A DNA stretch of 64,000 bases from Nematostella vectensis (taxonomy: Eukaryota; Cnidaria; Anthozoa; Actiniaria; Edwardsiidae). The notes under the pieces are model-generated. The model was not told the DNA's origin. It saw nothing but the letters and a program-made list of their open reading frames with translations, and did no database searches. A program made the translations under genes and the position numbers. Every line of letters begins with the position of its first letter. Within the stretch, counting starts at the first letter, position 1. The stretch lies in assembly GCF_932526225.1 (NCBI RefSeq), contig NC_064043.1, positions 12,150,085 to 12,214,084 on the forward strand, in the 5' to 3' direction. Shown piece by piece: positions 48,701 through 61,700 of the stretch.

Positions 48701-51266
48701 CTTATTTTTCACAAATTTCTCCTTAACTTTTTAAACATATGTAACTTATGTGTTTACTAAAATTCAATTAGAAATATCAATGTAACTTGAACCTTGAGAC
48801 ACCCAACTAATAAAAATAAATTCACTATGACTTACAATTGAATGCTTATTATTATTTTTTTTTTCAGCTGAAAAAGGTGCCAATTACTTAAAGTGAAAAT
48901 TTATTGACTCAAATGTATGCATATCCAAGGAAATTTCCTTTGTGGTTCTTGGAGTTAATATTGCACTCCAACATCAAGGCCTATTTGGTCTTCTAATCTA
49001 TGCTGCTGAATTCGCAAGGGTAGAAGCTTTCTAATAAGTATCATTAGAAGTGATTCATCCAATCTGACTGGATGCTCTGGCATATCGTTTGCTGAGGCTT
49101 ACATCAACATTACCTGATGTAGAACTCATTTCAAAAGGTGGAAGTTTTCCAAGGTCTAACAAAGGAGGCCATCAATGGGTGATTTTGAGGAGACACTCAA
49201 CTGTAATACTTAACAGCCTTCAATTCAGCCTCCTAGCCAATAGATTCAAGATATAATCAGGCTGATAGATTTGAAAGTGCAAAAGGGCTAGCTTATGAAT
49301 CCAAATACAAACACCAAAGTTGCTAGTCACCTGCATCTAGCTCCTTGACTGATCTGATCGTGTGACAGAAGACATGATTTCAGGGTGTAGAAATCTCAAT
49401 AAATAACTATAAATGCCAAAAAAAATAAATAAAATAACATGGTACAACAATATCTTTGAAAGAGATACTACATCCTCGTTAATTTGTTCCTGGGTCAAAT
49501 TCTAGCTTAGAAGAGAATGTTTGTATTATGCATAATGAAAGACGTCAAACACAAGAGATTATATTCTCACATCAGAAGTTATTGAAAATTGCAAACACTA
49601 GAAGAAAAATAATCTGATATTCACTCGTACGTTCATCTCAAGAGAATCTATCCATTTTTTTAAAGTAAATCCCCCTACTTGAGTGCCTTCTGTTTTTTAT
49701 AGTGATGTATATTTTTGACTCTAAGAGAATCTGTAAACCCCCTGACAGCCAGCGCAGCATCGAAATGGCCTGCCAACTCGGCACTCGAATGGCTTTCTGA
49801 GCTTGTCGTGTCTCGGAGACGTGCCGTGATGTTTTAGGCTCAATACGAGGCTAGTAGGAACATTGGCTATAGCAAGGGATATTTGCCCTGTTCTACACGG
49901 TTAGATAACCCAGTAGAGCTTTTAGTAATTACGTATCGCACAATGCCTATGTACGGGATCATTATTAGAAATGCTCAAAGATTTAAAAATATTTTTGAAT
50001 ATTATTGTTTCGGAAAGGGTTCAGACTAAATTTGCCAATTGTAGAATATAGTGAAGTGGGCTTAGTGTAGGACTAGCAACAGACATATGCCGCTAAAACG
50101 ATAATCGCTACACCATGTCGATTATTGTGCCGGCGTTATAGGAAAGAACCTTTCGAAATATAGTGAAGTCCGTCAACAAACACAAAAAATCAACCAAGGC
50201 TATGCATAATTACCAAATACAGTGCATCTAATCGAACTAAGTTTTATCTTAGAGGAAATGCAATGCGTTAGACTGCCTTTGGTCCAAAAGAGATCGCTTT
50301 ACAATGTTTATAATTCATTCCTGCCTGTACTAATTGATTAGAAAAGGGACAGTCTCCTTTGCTTGCCCCAACGTGGGCTGCATAAAGCAACAACTAAACA
50401 CACGACTGACAGTTTACGCAAACTCAAAATCGTGCGTTGCAGTACTTTCCTGACTCGTATTCCACAGCGAGTGGATATAAGACATGGAATTAGCTCTGAG
50501 ATAGATTCAGGCTCAAATCATCACCGCTGTCCTTTTATAAACACTGACTTATGAGTATATTCAAACTTACCTCATATGCGTTCGGTATATTTACAGTTTC
50601 CCCTGTTTCGGCCACGTAACCTACTATGCCTGTGCCCCATGGTATGCGGATTTCCTCCAAGCATTGAACATCTTCAAGTTTAGATTCTGCGTTCACGTCG
50701 AATACCTTAGAGACTAAGAATCTGGGTCCCTCTTTTGGCCCTTGGCACAGGAAAAGGGAACACCGATCAGCATTCAAAAGTATACTGACATTTTGAAGAA
50801 TTTTATGACATAAACTCTGAACGTCTAAATCGTTTGATATATCCTTTACTAGCTCCATTAGAACCTCTTTCTCGTCGAGTTGCTGTAATTCTAGGCGAGA
50901 TTTTCGGTTCCTATGAGCAGTTGAGCGTTTGCGAGAGGGCTCGCTAGGAGAGAGAAAGCTCAGTTGCCCATCGACAACATTAACTAGAGGTTTTAAAATC
51001 CCCCTGCCTTCGAACTCCGAGGCCGAAATTTTCCGCACTGGAGTTGAGCTGCCGGACGGCGGAGGTGTTCCGCTTGGAGTTCGAGCATGAGACCGCGAGT
51101 GAAGCCATGAATCTACCAAAGAACGGTTCGCCTTGCGAGCAAAATACGACTGCACAAACTCAGGGTGTTCGTCCAACCAAGATTCAACTTTCTGCTCAGT
51201 ACTTGCGTCCTCCAAATTTATCATCATTTCCTCTTCCTTTTCACTCTTCGTACAACAGTTCGCCAT
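36713..51266 (-). CDS. PDE5A: Tandem-GAF cyclic nucleotide phosphodiesterase (PDE5/6-like)
   Basis: Twenty exons (minus strand, high to low): 51266-50571, 45890-45801, 45285-45211, 44622-44533, 44220-44083, 43732-43644, 43332-43266, 43124-43077, 42576-42501, 41842-41775, 41447-41355, 41082-41032, 40697-40443, 40090-39981, 39665-39578, 39192-39092, 38652-38575, 38134-38071, 37765-37607, 36838-36713. Phases agree at every join; about 853 aa. N-terminal Ser/Arg-rich leader, GAF-A ([29 protein letters not shown]), GAF-B ([17 protein letters not shown]), then the HD-type catalytic domain with HNWRHA (595-600), [10 protein letters not shown] (635-644), MEHHHFDQC and [11 protein letters not shown]. 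It hydrolyses cGMP and/or cAMP; GAF domains bind cyclic nucleotide. Catalytic and C-terminal sequence is closest to PDE5/6; GAF-A also recalls PDE11. Intron 6 uses a GC donor. ATG at 51266 is chosen as the first in-frame Met. Confidence 0.95.
36947..37287. mobile_element. MITE in the last PDE intron, about 340 bp
   Basis: AGCCTAGTTTTCACCAGTGACG at the left end is inverted at the right end (CATGAGTGAAAACTAGGCT). Confidence 0.7.
37379..37618 (-). repeat. 18-bp tandem repeat of the PDE exon 19 splice donor, interrupted by a MITE
   Basis: On the minus strand the exon end CTCTATATAAG|GTAATG is followed by repeats of GTATGGTTTCTATATAAG. Unit marks (ACCTTA on +) fall at 37605, 37587, 37569, 37551, and, after subtracting the 152-bp insertion, at 37381, exactly 18 apart. 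Each unit recreates an AAG|GTATGG donor and keeps the reading frame open (VWxLYK per unit). Confidence 0.93.
37402..37544. mobile_element. 143-bp hairpin MITE with 9-bp target duplication
   Basis: CATCCTCGGGGACCCAGG at the left, CCCTGGGTCCCCGAGGATG at the right, with almost the whole element palindromic around a short loop near 37470. AACCATACC flanks both sides (37393-37401 and 37545-37553). Insertion into the 18-bp array is confirmed because removing 152 bp restores the 18-bp periodicity. Confidence 0.9.
38249..38500 (+). repeat. 42-bp minisatellite x6 in a PDE intron
   Basis: CGAAAATGGCACGAAAAAAC-type units start at 38249, 38291, 38333, 38375, about 38417 and 38460. The period is a multiple of three, so open frames appear on both strands, but they have no other coding support. 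Confidence 0.93.
38696..38861. mobile_element. Foldback MITE in a PDE intron, 166 bp
   Basis: CCTAAAAGTGTGCTCCACC through TTTTAGCGAGTAT (about 38 bases) is repeated inverted and nearly perfect at the other end (ATACTCGCTAAAAGG to CTTTTAGG). Confidence 0.85.
40304..40432 (+). repeat. 20-bp minisatellite, about 6.5 units, next to PDE exon 13
   Basis: TTTGCTCGTGTGGATGGGAA repeats at 20-bp spacing with a few substitutions. It lies in the intron about ten bases from the exon 13 donor at 40443. Confidence 0.93.
45345..45810 (-). repeat. 51-bp tandem repeat of the PDE exon 2 end plus splice donor
   Basis: CCTTACC-type marks (the donor on the minus strand) fall at 45591, 45642, 45693, 45744 and 45795, exactly 51 apart. 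The last is the true exon 2 donor (GAG|GTGAGG). Each unit reads about as GGTCAAGATGGAAAG|GTAAGG, an imitation of the exon end, followed by AAGGAGATTTATCAATGAGCC-like intron. More decayed units continue to about 45345. The five clear units are open in the exon frame (17 aa per unit). Confidence 0.93.
45953..46878. mobile_element. Degenerate element in PDE intron 1, about 0.9 kb
   Basis: TTTAGGGCGTGTTCATAAAT at the left end is roughly inverted at the right (ATTTAATAAACACTCCCTAA). The interior has several G-rich stretches (a 19-base G tract at 45993-46011, others near 46463 and 46760) and no coding capacity. A diverged right-end-like sequence also occurs near 39350-39415. Confidence 0.5.
46879..50570. 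other. Remainder of PDE intron 1
   Basis: Long AT-rich intron with an AAAT/ATAA microsatellite near 47513-47545. No additional exon, RNA gene or well-defined mobile element recognised. Confidence 0.5.
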
Positions 51267-52249
51267 TCTTAGGCGCACTCAAAAGCTAAGTTTTGCCTCT
51301 AACTTTTCATTTTATCGGCTGTAGTGTAGGCCAAGAAGAGCGGGTTCGCTCTCTCGCTGCCTCCGGACCGTCTGTTGATCATTCGTAAACTGATGTGGTG
51401 AAACTGACAACCAATTGTTTAACTTGATTGACAGTTAATTGCACAGCGGAACAGTCGATTGGTTGCCGAGGCCTGGATTTGACCTGTAAATGTGAAATCC
51501 AGGCAAGTATTTTAACTTTGAGTTTTTGGGAAGTTTGTGTGGTATTCACACTGTGCGTTCTGTGATTGTATAAGTTATTTTTTGGATCCGATTAGCAATT
51601 CATATGGAAATGGTATCAATGACGAAAGTGAATGAAGGACCGGCTTTTACTGACGTAAAATACCGCCGCTGCTAACGGCATCTCACAAACATAATTATTT
51701 TTTACAAACGTCTAAAACAATAGGTAAGGGTTGCTGGAGATTTACCTAATAATTAAAAAGCGTTGGGGAGAAAAATTAAGATAGCAACCATGGGTTGTAT
51801 TTTTCCATTATTTGATAACAAAACTTTGTTTTCGACGTTTACAGTTGGGGAAAAATCAATATCGCGCTTTTTCATAAATTTATAGTTGTGCTACATTAAC
51901 AAACATAAAGAATGTCAACAATAACAGAGCGACTAAAGCTGTTATATCACCCGGGCATTCGTTTGCGATTATTTTGATATCAGGCCTGCGTATATTGTGT
52001 GTTTTGTATTGTTTTTATCTTTCACGCTTACGGAAATGCACTCAGCTATCGCTTTTATCACCCTGTTAGTTTGATAACAAATTTTAAGGTGTTCCGTTAC
52101 GATCCTTTATAACACTATTACCGCGGCGATTAAAATCGCTTGTCGAGGAAAACAAAAGAAGGACCAAGCGTTGTATCATAAAATGACATTTCATCCTTCC
52201 AGCAGCAATTATAAATACTATGCTAGGAACCTAATTGACTGGTGTGACC
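51267..52249. other. Upstream region of the phosphodiesterase gene
   Basis: Should contain the 5' UTR and promoter. No TATA box or specific site can be assigned with confidence. No other gene. Confidence 0.45.
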
Positions 52250-52925
52250 TAATGGACTGACCTGATAGAATGACCTGACCTGATGGACTGACATAACCTG
52301 ATAGACAGGCGTGACCTGATGGACTTGCGTGACCTGAAAGACTGGCGTAACCTGATGGACCAACGTGACCTGATGGACTGACGTCACCTGATGGACTGAC
52401 GTGACCTGATGGACTTACGTGACCTGAAAGACTGACGTGACCTGATGGACTAACGTGACCTGATGGACTGACCTGACCTGACCTGATGGACTGACGTGAC
52501 CTGATGGACTGACGTGACCTGATGGACTGACGTGACCTGATGTACTGACGTGACCTGATGTACTGGCGTGACCTGATGGACTGATGTGACCTGATGGACT
52601 GACGTGACCTGATAGACTGACGTGACCTGATGTACTGGCGTAACCTGATGGACTGACGTGACCTAATGGATTGACGTGACCTGATAGATTGACGTGACCT
52701 TATGGACTGACGTGACCTGATGGACTAAAGTGACCTTATGGACTGACGTGACCTGATGAACTGACGTGACCTGAAGGACTGACGTGACCTGATGGACTGG
52801 CGTGACCTGATGGACTGACACGTGACCTGATGGACTTACGTGACCTGATGGACTGACGTGACCTGATGAAAAGACGTGACCTGATGGGCTGACGTGACCT
52901 GATGAACTGACAAGACCTGATGACC
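52250..52925 (-). repeat. 18-bp satellite array, about 37 units
   Basis: GACCTGATGGACTGACGT is repeated at 18-bp spacing with scattered substitutions and a few 5-bp slips (for example near 52470). It stays open in minus-strand frames (VHQVTS or SGHVSP repeats), which is a by-product of the period. It lies about 1 kb upstream of the PDE start. Confidence 0.95.
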
Positions 52926-55784
52926 AAACATTAAAAAAAAAACAGCAAGATAATAAGGCCATGGCAGGAAAGGTTAAGAGGGCTTAGTCACAGAATAAGA
53001 ATGCAATAAAGGTTACACTAGTGCACATCGACACTTATCACTCTAACGAGGCCAAACCTGTTAAGGCATTTGTTTCTCTGGACAGGATAAGGGACTTGGA
53101 AAATGTCAACTATCTGCGAGACTGATCGTTATATAACAGAGATGGCAACTCCGAATCTAGGCTTTTAAAGGTCGCAAGCAGCCTTTCATAATACCGAGGG
53201 CAATATAAGATATATGACCCAGCAACTACCTGCTCAAAGCTAGTAAAAAAACATGAAACATTTGAAATCAGTCTGTGATTTGAAAAGCATTTAATCGTTT
53301 GCGTGCAATTGTCTTCTGGTTCCATGCGTTTAGTCCATATCAATCAATCTTCTATTAAAAACTGTCCTTTTTCTACCTTTCCGCTCCTTTGTGTGTAGGC
53401 TGAAAATTTAAATTTGCAGGATTTTGCGCAAGAAGCTAAAAGAAGCACCAAGGCTTGTATTGGTTATATTAATTAGCAATACAGATACGGATGCGTGTAT
53501 TTTCTTATTATTTTGGATTATTGTGTACCCCAAAAGCGAAAAAGCAACTGTCAACTATTTTTCCTATTTTTTTTATGACAGGCAAACCCTCGATTGCCGT
53601 AGTCTTTTTTAAATCATTTGGTCATTTAGTGTTGCATGGTATTTGGCTTCTTGATAGATGATTTGTTTCTTTAAGGAGTTTTTTATCAAACTCGCCAGGG
53701 GATAAAATATCTCTAGTATTCGCCCGCGCAAGTATTTTCCGTATTTGATATGGCAAAATCCACAATTCATAATACCTCCCCAAGGGTGCATTCAGTGATA
53801 TGTATAACTATTATTACTCCTTGGACGTTGCGGGGCCAGAATACATTACACACAAGAAACGCAATCTTTCACTTTTGCACGATTTAACAAATCCTCCGCT
53901 ATCTCCATTTCCGTTCATTTTTTGTCAGCCCATTCTCTGCATTCCGTTTTTAAGATGGAATTATTTATTTGTTACAGATCAATGAGGGAAGTGCTTCACC
54001 TTTCCTGTTTATGTAATCTTATGAGAATTAACCCCTTTGGCATTCTGACATATTGTTACGTCGGGAGATTGAGTACTTGGGAGCGAGTACTTGGATATGG
54101 CGTCAAAAACCGCAACCCCTCCCTCCCCGAGGGGGTAATTAGCGAAGTTGTGACGCACGTTACCTTAAGTTCCTCCCATCCACCCCCTATAAGGTTCCCC
54201 TTTATCAGCATGCTGTAATTCTGTTGTTTTGTTTTGGCTTAGCTTTCCCAGGTATGAATATCGCCGACAATAAAGCACCGCGTGTATAGTCTGCCAGGCG
54301 CATATATCGCCCGTTGGCTCTTAATTTTAGCAAGCGACATCAAAGCAACTAATGTGCGTCATAGAAATTTGCGCGTTTAAAAGCAATCAAGAATACAGCG
54401 CTTGAAACGCGGCGCGCAGTGAGACTGTCACACTCAGCTTTATCCCCTGAGGTTAAGTATGCTATCTAATGATAAAAGTCTATGTTGTTGATTTGCCGCC
54501 GTGTTACGCGAATCTCTTGAAGGGAAACGGTATTCATGCGAGATAACTGGTGTCGACGAACATCGGTAAATGAAGAAAATCTAAGACAAATCTTGCTTTA
54601 AGCGGGTTAAATTTACAAGCTTAATAGTAAACAAAAATAACCCCGTCCACCTTAGATTTGTATACAAAAAAAATTCTCGAATATTAGCACGTCCATCCTG
54701 GCTTAGTTAGGAGTTTTTAATTTTCGTGGTTTCATATTTCGCGTTTTAGAGAATTAAAACAAGACTGTGGGTGTATATTTTCACTTCTAGTATGAACAAG
54801 ATGGGTTCAATTGAAAAATTGTTTTCTCTTAGTATAAAAAAAATCTAGTGTGGTTTAGGAACAGGCGGCTTCTCTCACGATTGTGTTGCGCGATACTCGT
54901 CGTGTATTCGAAGTACCATGCCCTAAAAAATTCTATAAAAACAGGCGGAATAGTACCTTCAAAAGATCCAGAAGTTCAGCTTACTTTTAAGATACTAACC
55001 CTACTAGACTTTAGACACTATACATAAGGCATGCGTTCCAGTACCCATAAACTCCCAATAGGGAGGGGGGGGGGGGGGGTTAGACACCTCCGGGGGGTTA
55101 TGGTGAGGACCTCATTCTCTAGTTTCTTCAACTCCTCCACATCTATCCGCCGTAAAAAGGGAAGGTGGTAAGGGTTTTTTTGATCAGTTGAGTGACGTGT
55201 CTATATCAAACCGTTATGCTAAGACATTCTTTATTATTTTTGTTCAAAAGCATCCAGGTATCTTGTGAAATTCGCATTTATCTGCACTTTTGCGTCATAA
55301 ACACAGATAATAACGTACATATAGAACGCTTTCCTTTTAAGCGCACAGCCACTAATCTAACGGCACATTAGTGAAACCAACACTTACAAAGGCTGCAATA
55401 CTTTTCTTAGTGGGGAAGGGGTGGGGGTGCTTTGATAAAGTCATGGCCGGACGTCCGTCTAAGGGATTGCACGTTTTTTGTAACGTGTTCTGTTGAATTT
55501 GTCGAGTATGGAATTGAGGATACTTGAGGATTAATAGGGTGAAAATAATAGCCTTGGTTTTTTTTTGGCCCGGCATTTCTATAAATGTAACTTTTTTTTA
55601 ATATGTGAAATCCAGATTTGCTTGCGTTTTCGGATTTGCTAGCGTCCCAATCAGCCGTTCTGGGCTCGTCACATAAGCAAGCGCTGCCGGAACGGCTTCA
55701 TGGGATACCAGGTGGTGACGGGCTTTGCGTCGAGTTCTTGTGAAATCCTAATTTGTCTGCGTTTTTGCGCGGGATGAAATTAAA
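52926..55784. other. Intergenic between the PDE 5' end and the EXD1 3' end
   Basis: No coding exon or RNA gene supported. Mixed AT-rich sequence with a G tract near 55060. Flanking genes are both on the minus strand, so this holds the EXD1 3' UTR and any distal PDE regulatory sequence. Confidence 0.5.
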
Positions 55785-58700
55785 CTAAGCCTTCCTGATC
55801 CTGACCCGTGTCCCTCCTACTCTGTCGGGGTCATCCACCCTCAGTATGGCGGGCGTGGCCATGAGCTCAGCGTCGGATGGGAACTCGTGGGCCCCAGGCG
55901 TCGCGCCGATAAATGTGGCCAAGGGGGACTGGTCAAGGTTCGGCAGTCGCGCCCTTGGCATGGTTGCTAGCCGCTGATACAACAAAGCGCGCCCGCGACC
56001 TAGTACGCTCAATTCACTGTTTTCTTGTTGCTGCGGCAAGGGCGGGGTAGACCGCATGGCGGATTGAGCGCGGGCTCCGTGTCCTAATCCTGGACTTTGG
56101 CTGTCTCTGTTGAGCTGGCGTTGTTGTCGTCTAGGCGGGGGGGCCGGAGATGAGCCGTATAAACTCTCGTTGTCCGAACTGCTTAGTGGGGGGAACTCGT
56201 TATCGTTGAAAATACCCGGTATGTTTGGGTTGAATTTGTTGGCCATTGTCATCGGTTTGGGCGCCGCATTGGCAGAAGCCATCCCCCCTGAAGGCCGCGG
56301 ATTGTTCTCATCGCGCCTCCCCAATTCGGCCTTCTGCGCCCCAAACTCGCTGAATGGCCGTTTCCCCGTGACTGTCGTCTGCTGAATGGACGGCTGCGTC
56401 TCTAGATGAAACTGGAACAAGTTCTCGTTCTCTTCCTCTTCGTCAAAAGCTGCGAAATCGTCATAATACTCACCACTAACATCGTCAAACACTAGCGCAT
56501 CATTTCTGGGAGGTCCATAATTCTTTTCGGACCCTTTCACATTAGTACCCATTAGTACGACATTTTTGATAGTGGAAGCTTTCAATTGATAGTCTCCTCC
56601 ATATTCCTGGGCCATGTGATTTGCTGATTCATTAGAAGCTTCTTTTTTATTAATTTCATCTTTCAAGGGCTGCCTCTGATTGGCCAGTTCGCCTTCTCTA
56701 AGGGGCTGCCTCTGATTGGTCCCTTCTCCAAGAGGTGGCCTCTGATTTGCTCCTTCCCCTAAGGGGATTGGCTGATTGGCTCCTCCCTCGATTTGTTGCC
56801 TCTGATTGGACACTCCTTCAAATGGATGCTGCTGATTGGTCAATCCATTGTCTAGATGACCCGGTAGAACAGCGGTTAGTATATCTACAGGTTCTCTGAT
56901 CTGCTCCCGGAACTTGCCATGCTTGCCGTGGTATTTATCCGCAAACTGTTGCCCTTCTTTCCACAGGTCTCCCGCGTCTGGTGCGTTCATTGTCCCATGT
57001 CCCTTCTCTAGATCATCTGTGAAGTTCTGATGATCATATCGCCGATATCTGCGTTGGTGGTCAAACTTACTCAGCTCACGGAACTCTTTCGGGATCTGAC
57101 GGCCTGTCTTGTGCTGATAAAAAAAATTATTGAAGAAATAAATGTCACATGATGAAAATGACTATAAACCATGAACACCGGAAAGATGTACGGCATGTAT
57201 GTTCCGTCCAATCACTCGCGTGATCTTCAAACAGTCAACTAGAAAACACGTCTCAACAAGTCTCAGTGTCTGAATTCTCGCGTCTGATTCGTCAGAAGAC
57301 AATAAACATTCCACACATATTTTAGGTGTTCGCGGTCTAACTGGTTGCGCTATCAACGGACATTAAAAAGTCACATCATACTTAATATTTAAGTAAGGGT
57401 GGCCGATTAATAGAGGTACCACTGTAGGTCATTATTGTTTTGACAAAACAGCTCCAGCCTAATATTACTTGGAGAGAAGGGCACGTTTCACGCAATTTCT
57501 TCAAAATCTCACTATCTTTATATGTTTTGCCTGTATGTTTAGTACAAAAAAGATCCTATGTAGGAAAGCTTAAAGTAACATATAGGAGAGTGTTCCTACC
57601 GCAGTCTTCCCTCTAAGCTGGTCCCAACTGTCTCGGTACAGCCCAAGGTAGATGTTAACGCCATGGATGCATTCAGCCATCAGACGTTCCATCTGTGCAA
57701 GCCGTAACTCCCGCAGGTACACCACACGCTGTCGAGGGACAAATGGGTAGGCTAGCTAGCATCAGCAACGACAACAGTAATGCCTAATGCACACTAGCGA
57801 CATATCGACATGGACATAACGACATAAGAGGAAAAAACATGTTTTTTTTCTTTTATGTCATTATGTCCATGTCGTTATGTCGGGCTAAACATAGTGCGCG
57901 CGCCCATGTCGTTATGTTGTTATGATGCTAGTGTGCACTAGGCATAAGACCAAAGGCAACAAAAACGACATGAAGCATTCACAAGAGAGTGGCACAATGA
58001 CCCAGTGGTAAGAGCTACGCCTCTCAAGCAAGAAAACCAGGATTTGAATCCTGGGGTTCTTTCAGACGTCTAAAAACCTGACTCTCTGAATTGGGAGTGT
58101 GAATCCCTTGTCTTCTCGGATAATTTGTAATGGGACAAATTATCCAAATGGAACAAGGCATTGACACCCTCTAGCAGGTCAAACCCTCCCACTTGTAGGG
58201 GGTGGATATAACAGAACAAGTGTGCAACATTATTGAGCTTCTTCTTTTAAATTTCCAATGGATGGTGGAATGGCCTAATGCAACTCTTTAATGGCTTACT
58301 CACTAACCTTGGCTGCTGCATCTAGCATTCTCTCAGGCAGGGGGCGTCTTGTCCAGATAGCTTCATCTAGCTGTGGAGTGAGAAGGACAAAAAAAAGGAC
58401 ATGTTGACTAGGGCTTTCACCCTTCGATGGCAAGTATATTACAGGTATTTGCTTCTAGAAAGTGTTTTACAGGATATAGTATGAATTATTGCAGAAAAAA
58501 GGGAATGTATAAGCAGTATCTCTTCTATTATGTTATAATATAACATACAATAACAACTTAAAGTAGATGAAGAAAGCTGTCCTGCTATCCACAGTACCAG
58601 CAAGACACATGGAAACAAAATTGCATACCTGCATCTGATTGACCCTGTACTTCTGGAAACTCATGTTTTCAGGAGGCATGTTCAGGTATTCATACAGACA

Positions 58701-61700
58701 TGCTACAAGCCCGTTTACTAACCTGCAGAGAAAGATATTTAGTAAGAAGAACACCCTCACCTGTTGCCTTCTGAATCATGGAAAAATAAAGTAAGAAAAA
58801 GAAATATATAAATTAATGTGTGCATTTATCTTTTAGAATATATAGTCCAGACTTTCCTGGACTATATAATATATCTTTTTATATATATCTTTACATTTAC
58901 TACTGTAGACGTGGCCATCCAAGCCAAATTCTTGACACTAACAATACAAACTCTCTTCTATCAAGCAAAAGTGTTGACTTTGCAACTCATCTTCAAACCA
59001 CAGAAATGAGCTTTTGTCAGTCAAGCTCCACATTTCTATCATTCTTTTCATCAAATCATTGCTCATAATGAAGAAGAACATATAGCTATTTCCTTGATAT
59101 TGTATGCCATCTAGGATAAAATGATGCTTCAATGACACATTTGAATCACAGACACGCAAAGCATCAAAACTTTTGACTGACAGAAGTGTGAGGATGTAGT
59201 GAAATGAACCAACAGAAGTTTGAATGGAATTATTTATGCCTCCGTAAATGCAGAGTAGTTTTGCTGTAGTTTTGGAGCATTAGCCCATCGTTAGAGAAAA
59301 AGAGAGGGTATTATCCAAGGTGGTCACAGAAAAAGGTGGTAAGCTATTAAACACAGTATTTATAATGAGCAGAAAATAATCTTCTAGTTGTAACTTACTG
59401 TGGCAATTCGCCTTGTCTCTCTCGCTTATATATAATTATATCTGCAACCTAGGGAAAGAAAACAAAAAGGCTTGGCAACAGTTCTATTTTTGGAGTAAAA
59501 AAATATGACAAAAAAAACCTGTCTTCTTAAAAAAAAAAAAAAAAGGCACCAGTAGGGATATGTAGTGTTTGGATAAAAAATGTTCTAAAAAGAAGCGGTT
59601 TAAAAATTGATTTAGGGCAAGTTCCTGTATAATTCCTGTATAATTTCCACAACTTTTAAAATGGTTCTTCCAGTGACTCAAACAGTCTTATATTGATTTC
59701 GTAATTTCGAAAGCTATACCCTTTGTTATGTATGTTAAATCTTGGAAATTAAATCTTGGCACACTATTTTGGTGATTGGCTGCTTTACCTAAGTTTTAAT
59801 AAATTCTCTCTCTCACCCTACCTGTGTGTCGAAAACATTGATGAGCCGCACGGAATACAGGTGAAACAAAGCATCACTAGGATGGCGGCAATCATGGAAA
59901 ACCTGGTGAAAAAAGGCATAAATAGTACATACACCTATTTCAATAAAGATTGTCATTGAAATTGGCAAATGGCGATTGGCAAATGGCAGTTCTATGACCG
60001 AAAGTAACCATGAGTCTCAAAGAATATGGGTAAATCAAAACAATTATCCGTTAAATGTTGCCAATGCTTGGCTCTGACATTGCTTGACTTTAATTAACAC
60101 CTTTAATTTCACAAATAATTAGTACCCATAAGCCATTTACCATTTGCTGTTCGCAATTTGCAATGACAACCTTTTATGAAATAGGTGTATATAGTGTAAT
60201 GCCACAGGGCAGCAAGTCTATAGTAAGTTCCCGAAGAATGCCTTCTATGGAGAGTAGGGGTGATGTACAGAGATAAGGGTAAGGTTTTTTTTTGGGGGGG
60301 GGGGGGGGTGTGGAAGGCAATATTTTAGGGGGTTCAAAAATTGAGCTTACGATCTGCTCAATCATGGGAATTTTATTTGGTTATTGACTAGCATTGGAAT
60401 GAAATTTTTTCAGTCCATGTGAAGCATACATATATATATGTGTGTTCTCCCGTCCAAGTACCTTGAGTGTTGTCAGTCAAACCTGCATTTTTTTATACTC
60501 TAAAGATAAGGTGGTCATGGTGGCACACCTTAAACAATGCACAGAGACTAATTGTCATCACTGTACCTTCAGGATGTTCCCATTTTCCAGGATTTCTTGA
60601 AGCCCTTCATCAAAGCAGGAGGTGCCAAGTTTCAGTACATCAAAAAGATAGACAAACTCCCTTGTACCAATCTATTAAAAGTGACAATAACAACTGTTCA
60701 ACTACCAGTAATTGCTCAAATTAGCACCACCACCAATTTTGTTTAATACCAGAATAAGCAACTTGCCTATGAAATTAAAAATTAAATAAGTGCTTGGGCG
60801 CTTATTAAAGCAACCAAGATATGTATAAGTTTTTACTGAGCAAATCAAATAAAGCATTCAACTCTCACAATACCAGCAACCAATTCATCTTGCCATATCT
60901 AGAAAGATTGAACCCTTTGAATATATGAAAGCTTGAAATTTCTCCAATACATACCAACAACCAGCATATCTTGCCATATCTAGAGAGATTAACTCCTTCA
61001 CAAGACACTCCTATCACACGCTGCTTGGAAATGTATGCAATCTACAACAGCAGACATACAGGATTAAATAAATATATTTCCATTACAATTGAATATGTTA
61101 TAAGTATGTGTGTTGTATGTAAAGCTGGGTGAGGCGGCGGGGGGGGGGGGGGGGGGGGTAAATAAGCTTTATTCCGCATATACTTACAGCATTCTTAAAT
61201 CGGTCGTTAAATGCTTGGATCACAGCTGTCTGGGGCAGGCAGTGTGGAGTGATGCCATTATTTTCATCATCAGAGTCAAGATCAGAGTCAAAATCATCCA
61301 TCAAGTCTAAAGAATGTCAACAAGAGAATGTATTATGTTATCGGAGTATAGAAACATTCAATATCAACAATCAAGTCTACAAAGCGCAATCAGGAAATGT
61401 AAGATGTTATCAGAGTAAAGAAACATCCACGAGAATCAATTAATATATACAACAGAACAGCTCAGGCATCATCCAACATGCTAGAACAGCACTACTGGAA
61501 AATACAGGAGTTAGATTTGCTAGGCAAGAGAAAGAGCTAATTTATAGTGCAGAGTCAGAATTGATTTGAAAGGAAAACGTGATTCTGAAGCATTGTTTCA
61601 CGATAAGCACACTATCTAATCCAATCTTCAGAGATTTGAGATTATGCAGATCAGAGTATGATGGTTTGAAAGATGTTAGACCTCATATAAATACCAAAGT

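Noticed and set aside
52663-52962. Repetitive VHQVTS / SGHVSP protein frames
   Set aside because: By-product of the 18-bp satellite being divisible by three; no gene structure.
56110-56385. Plus-strand frame opposite the last EXD1 exon
   Set aside because: Antisense shadow of the GC-rich coding exon.
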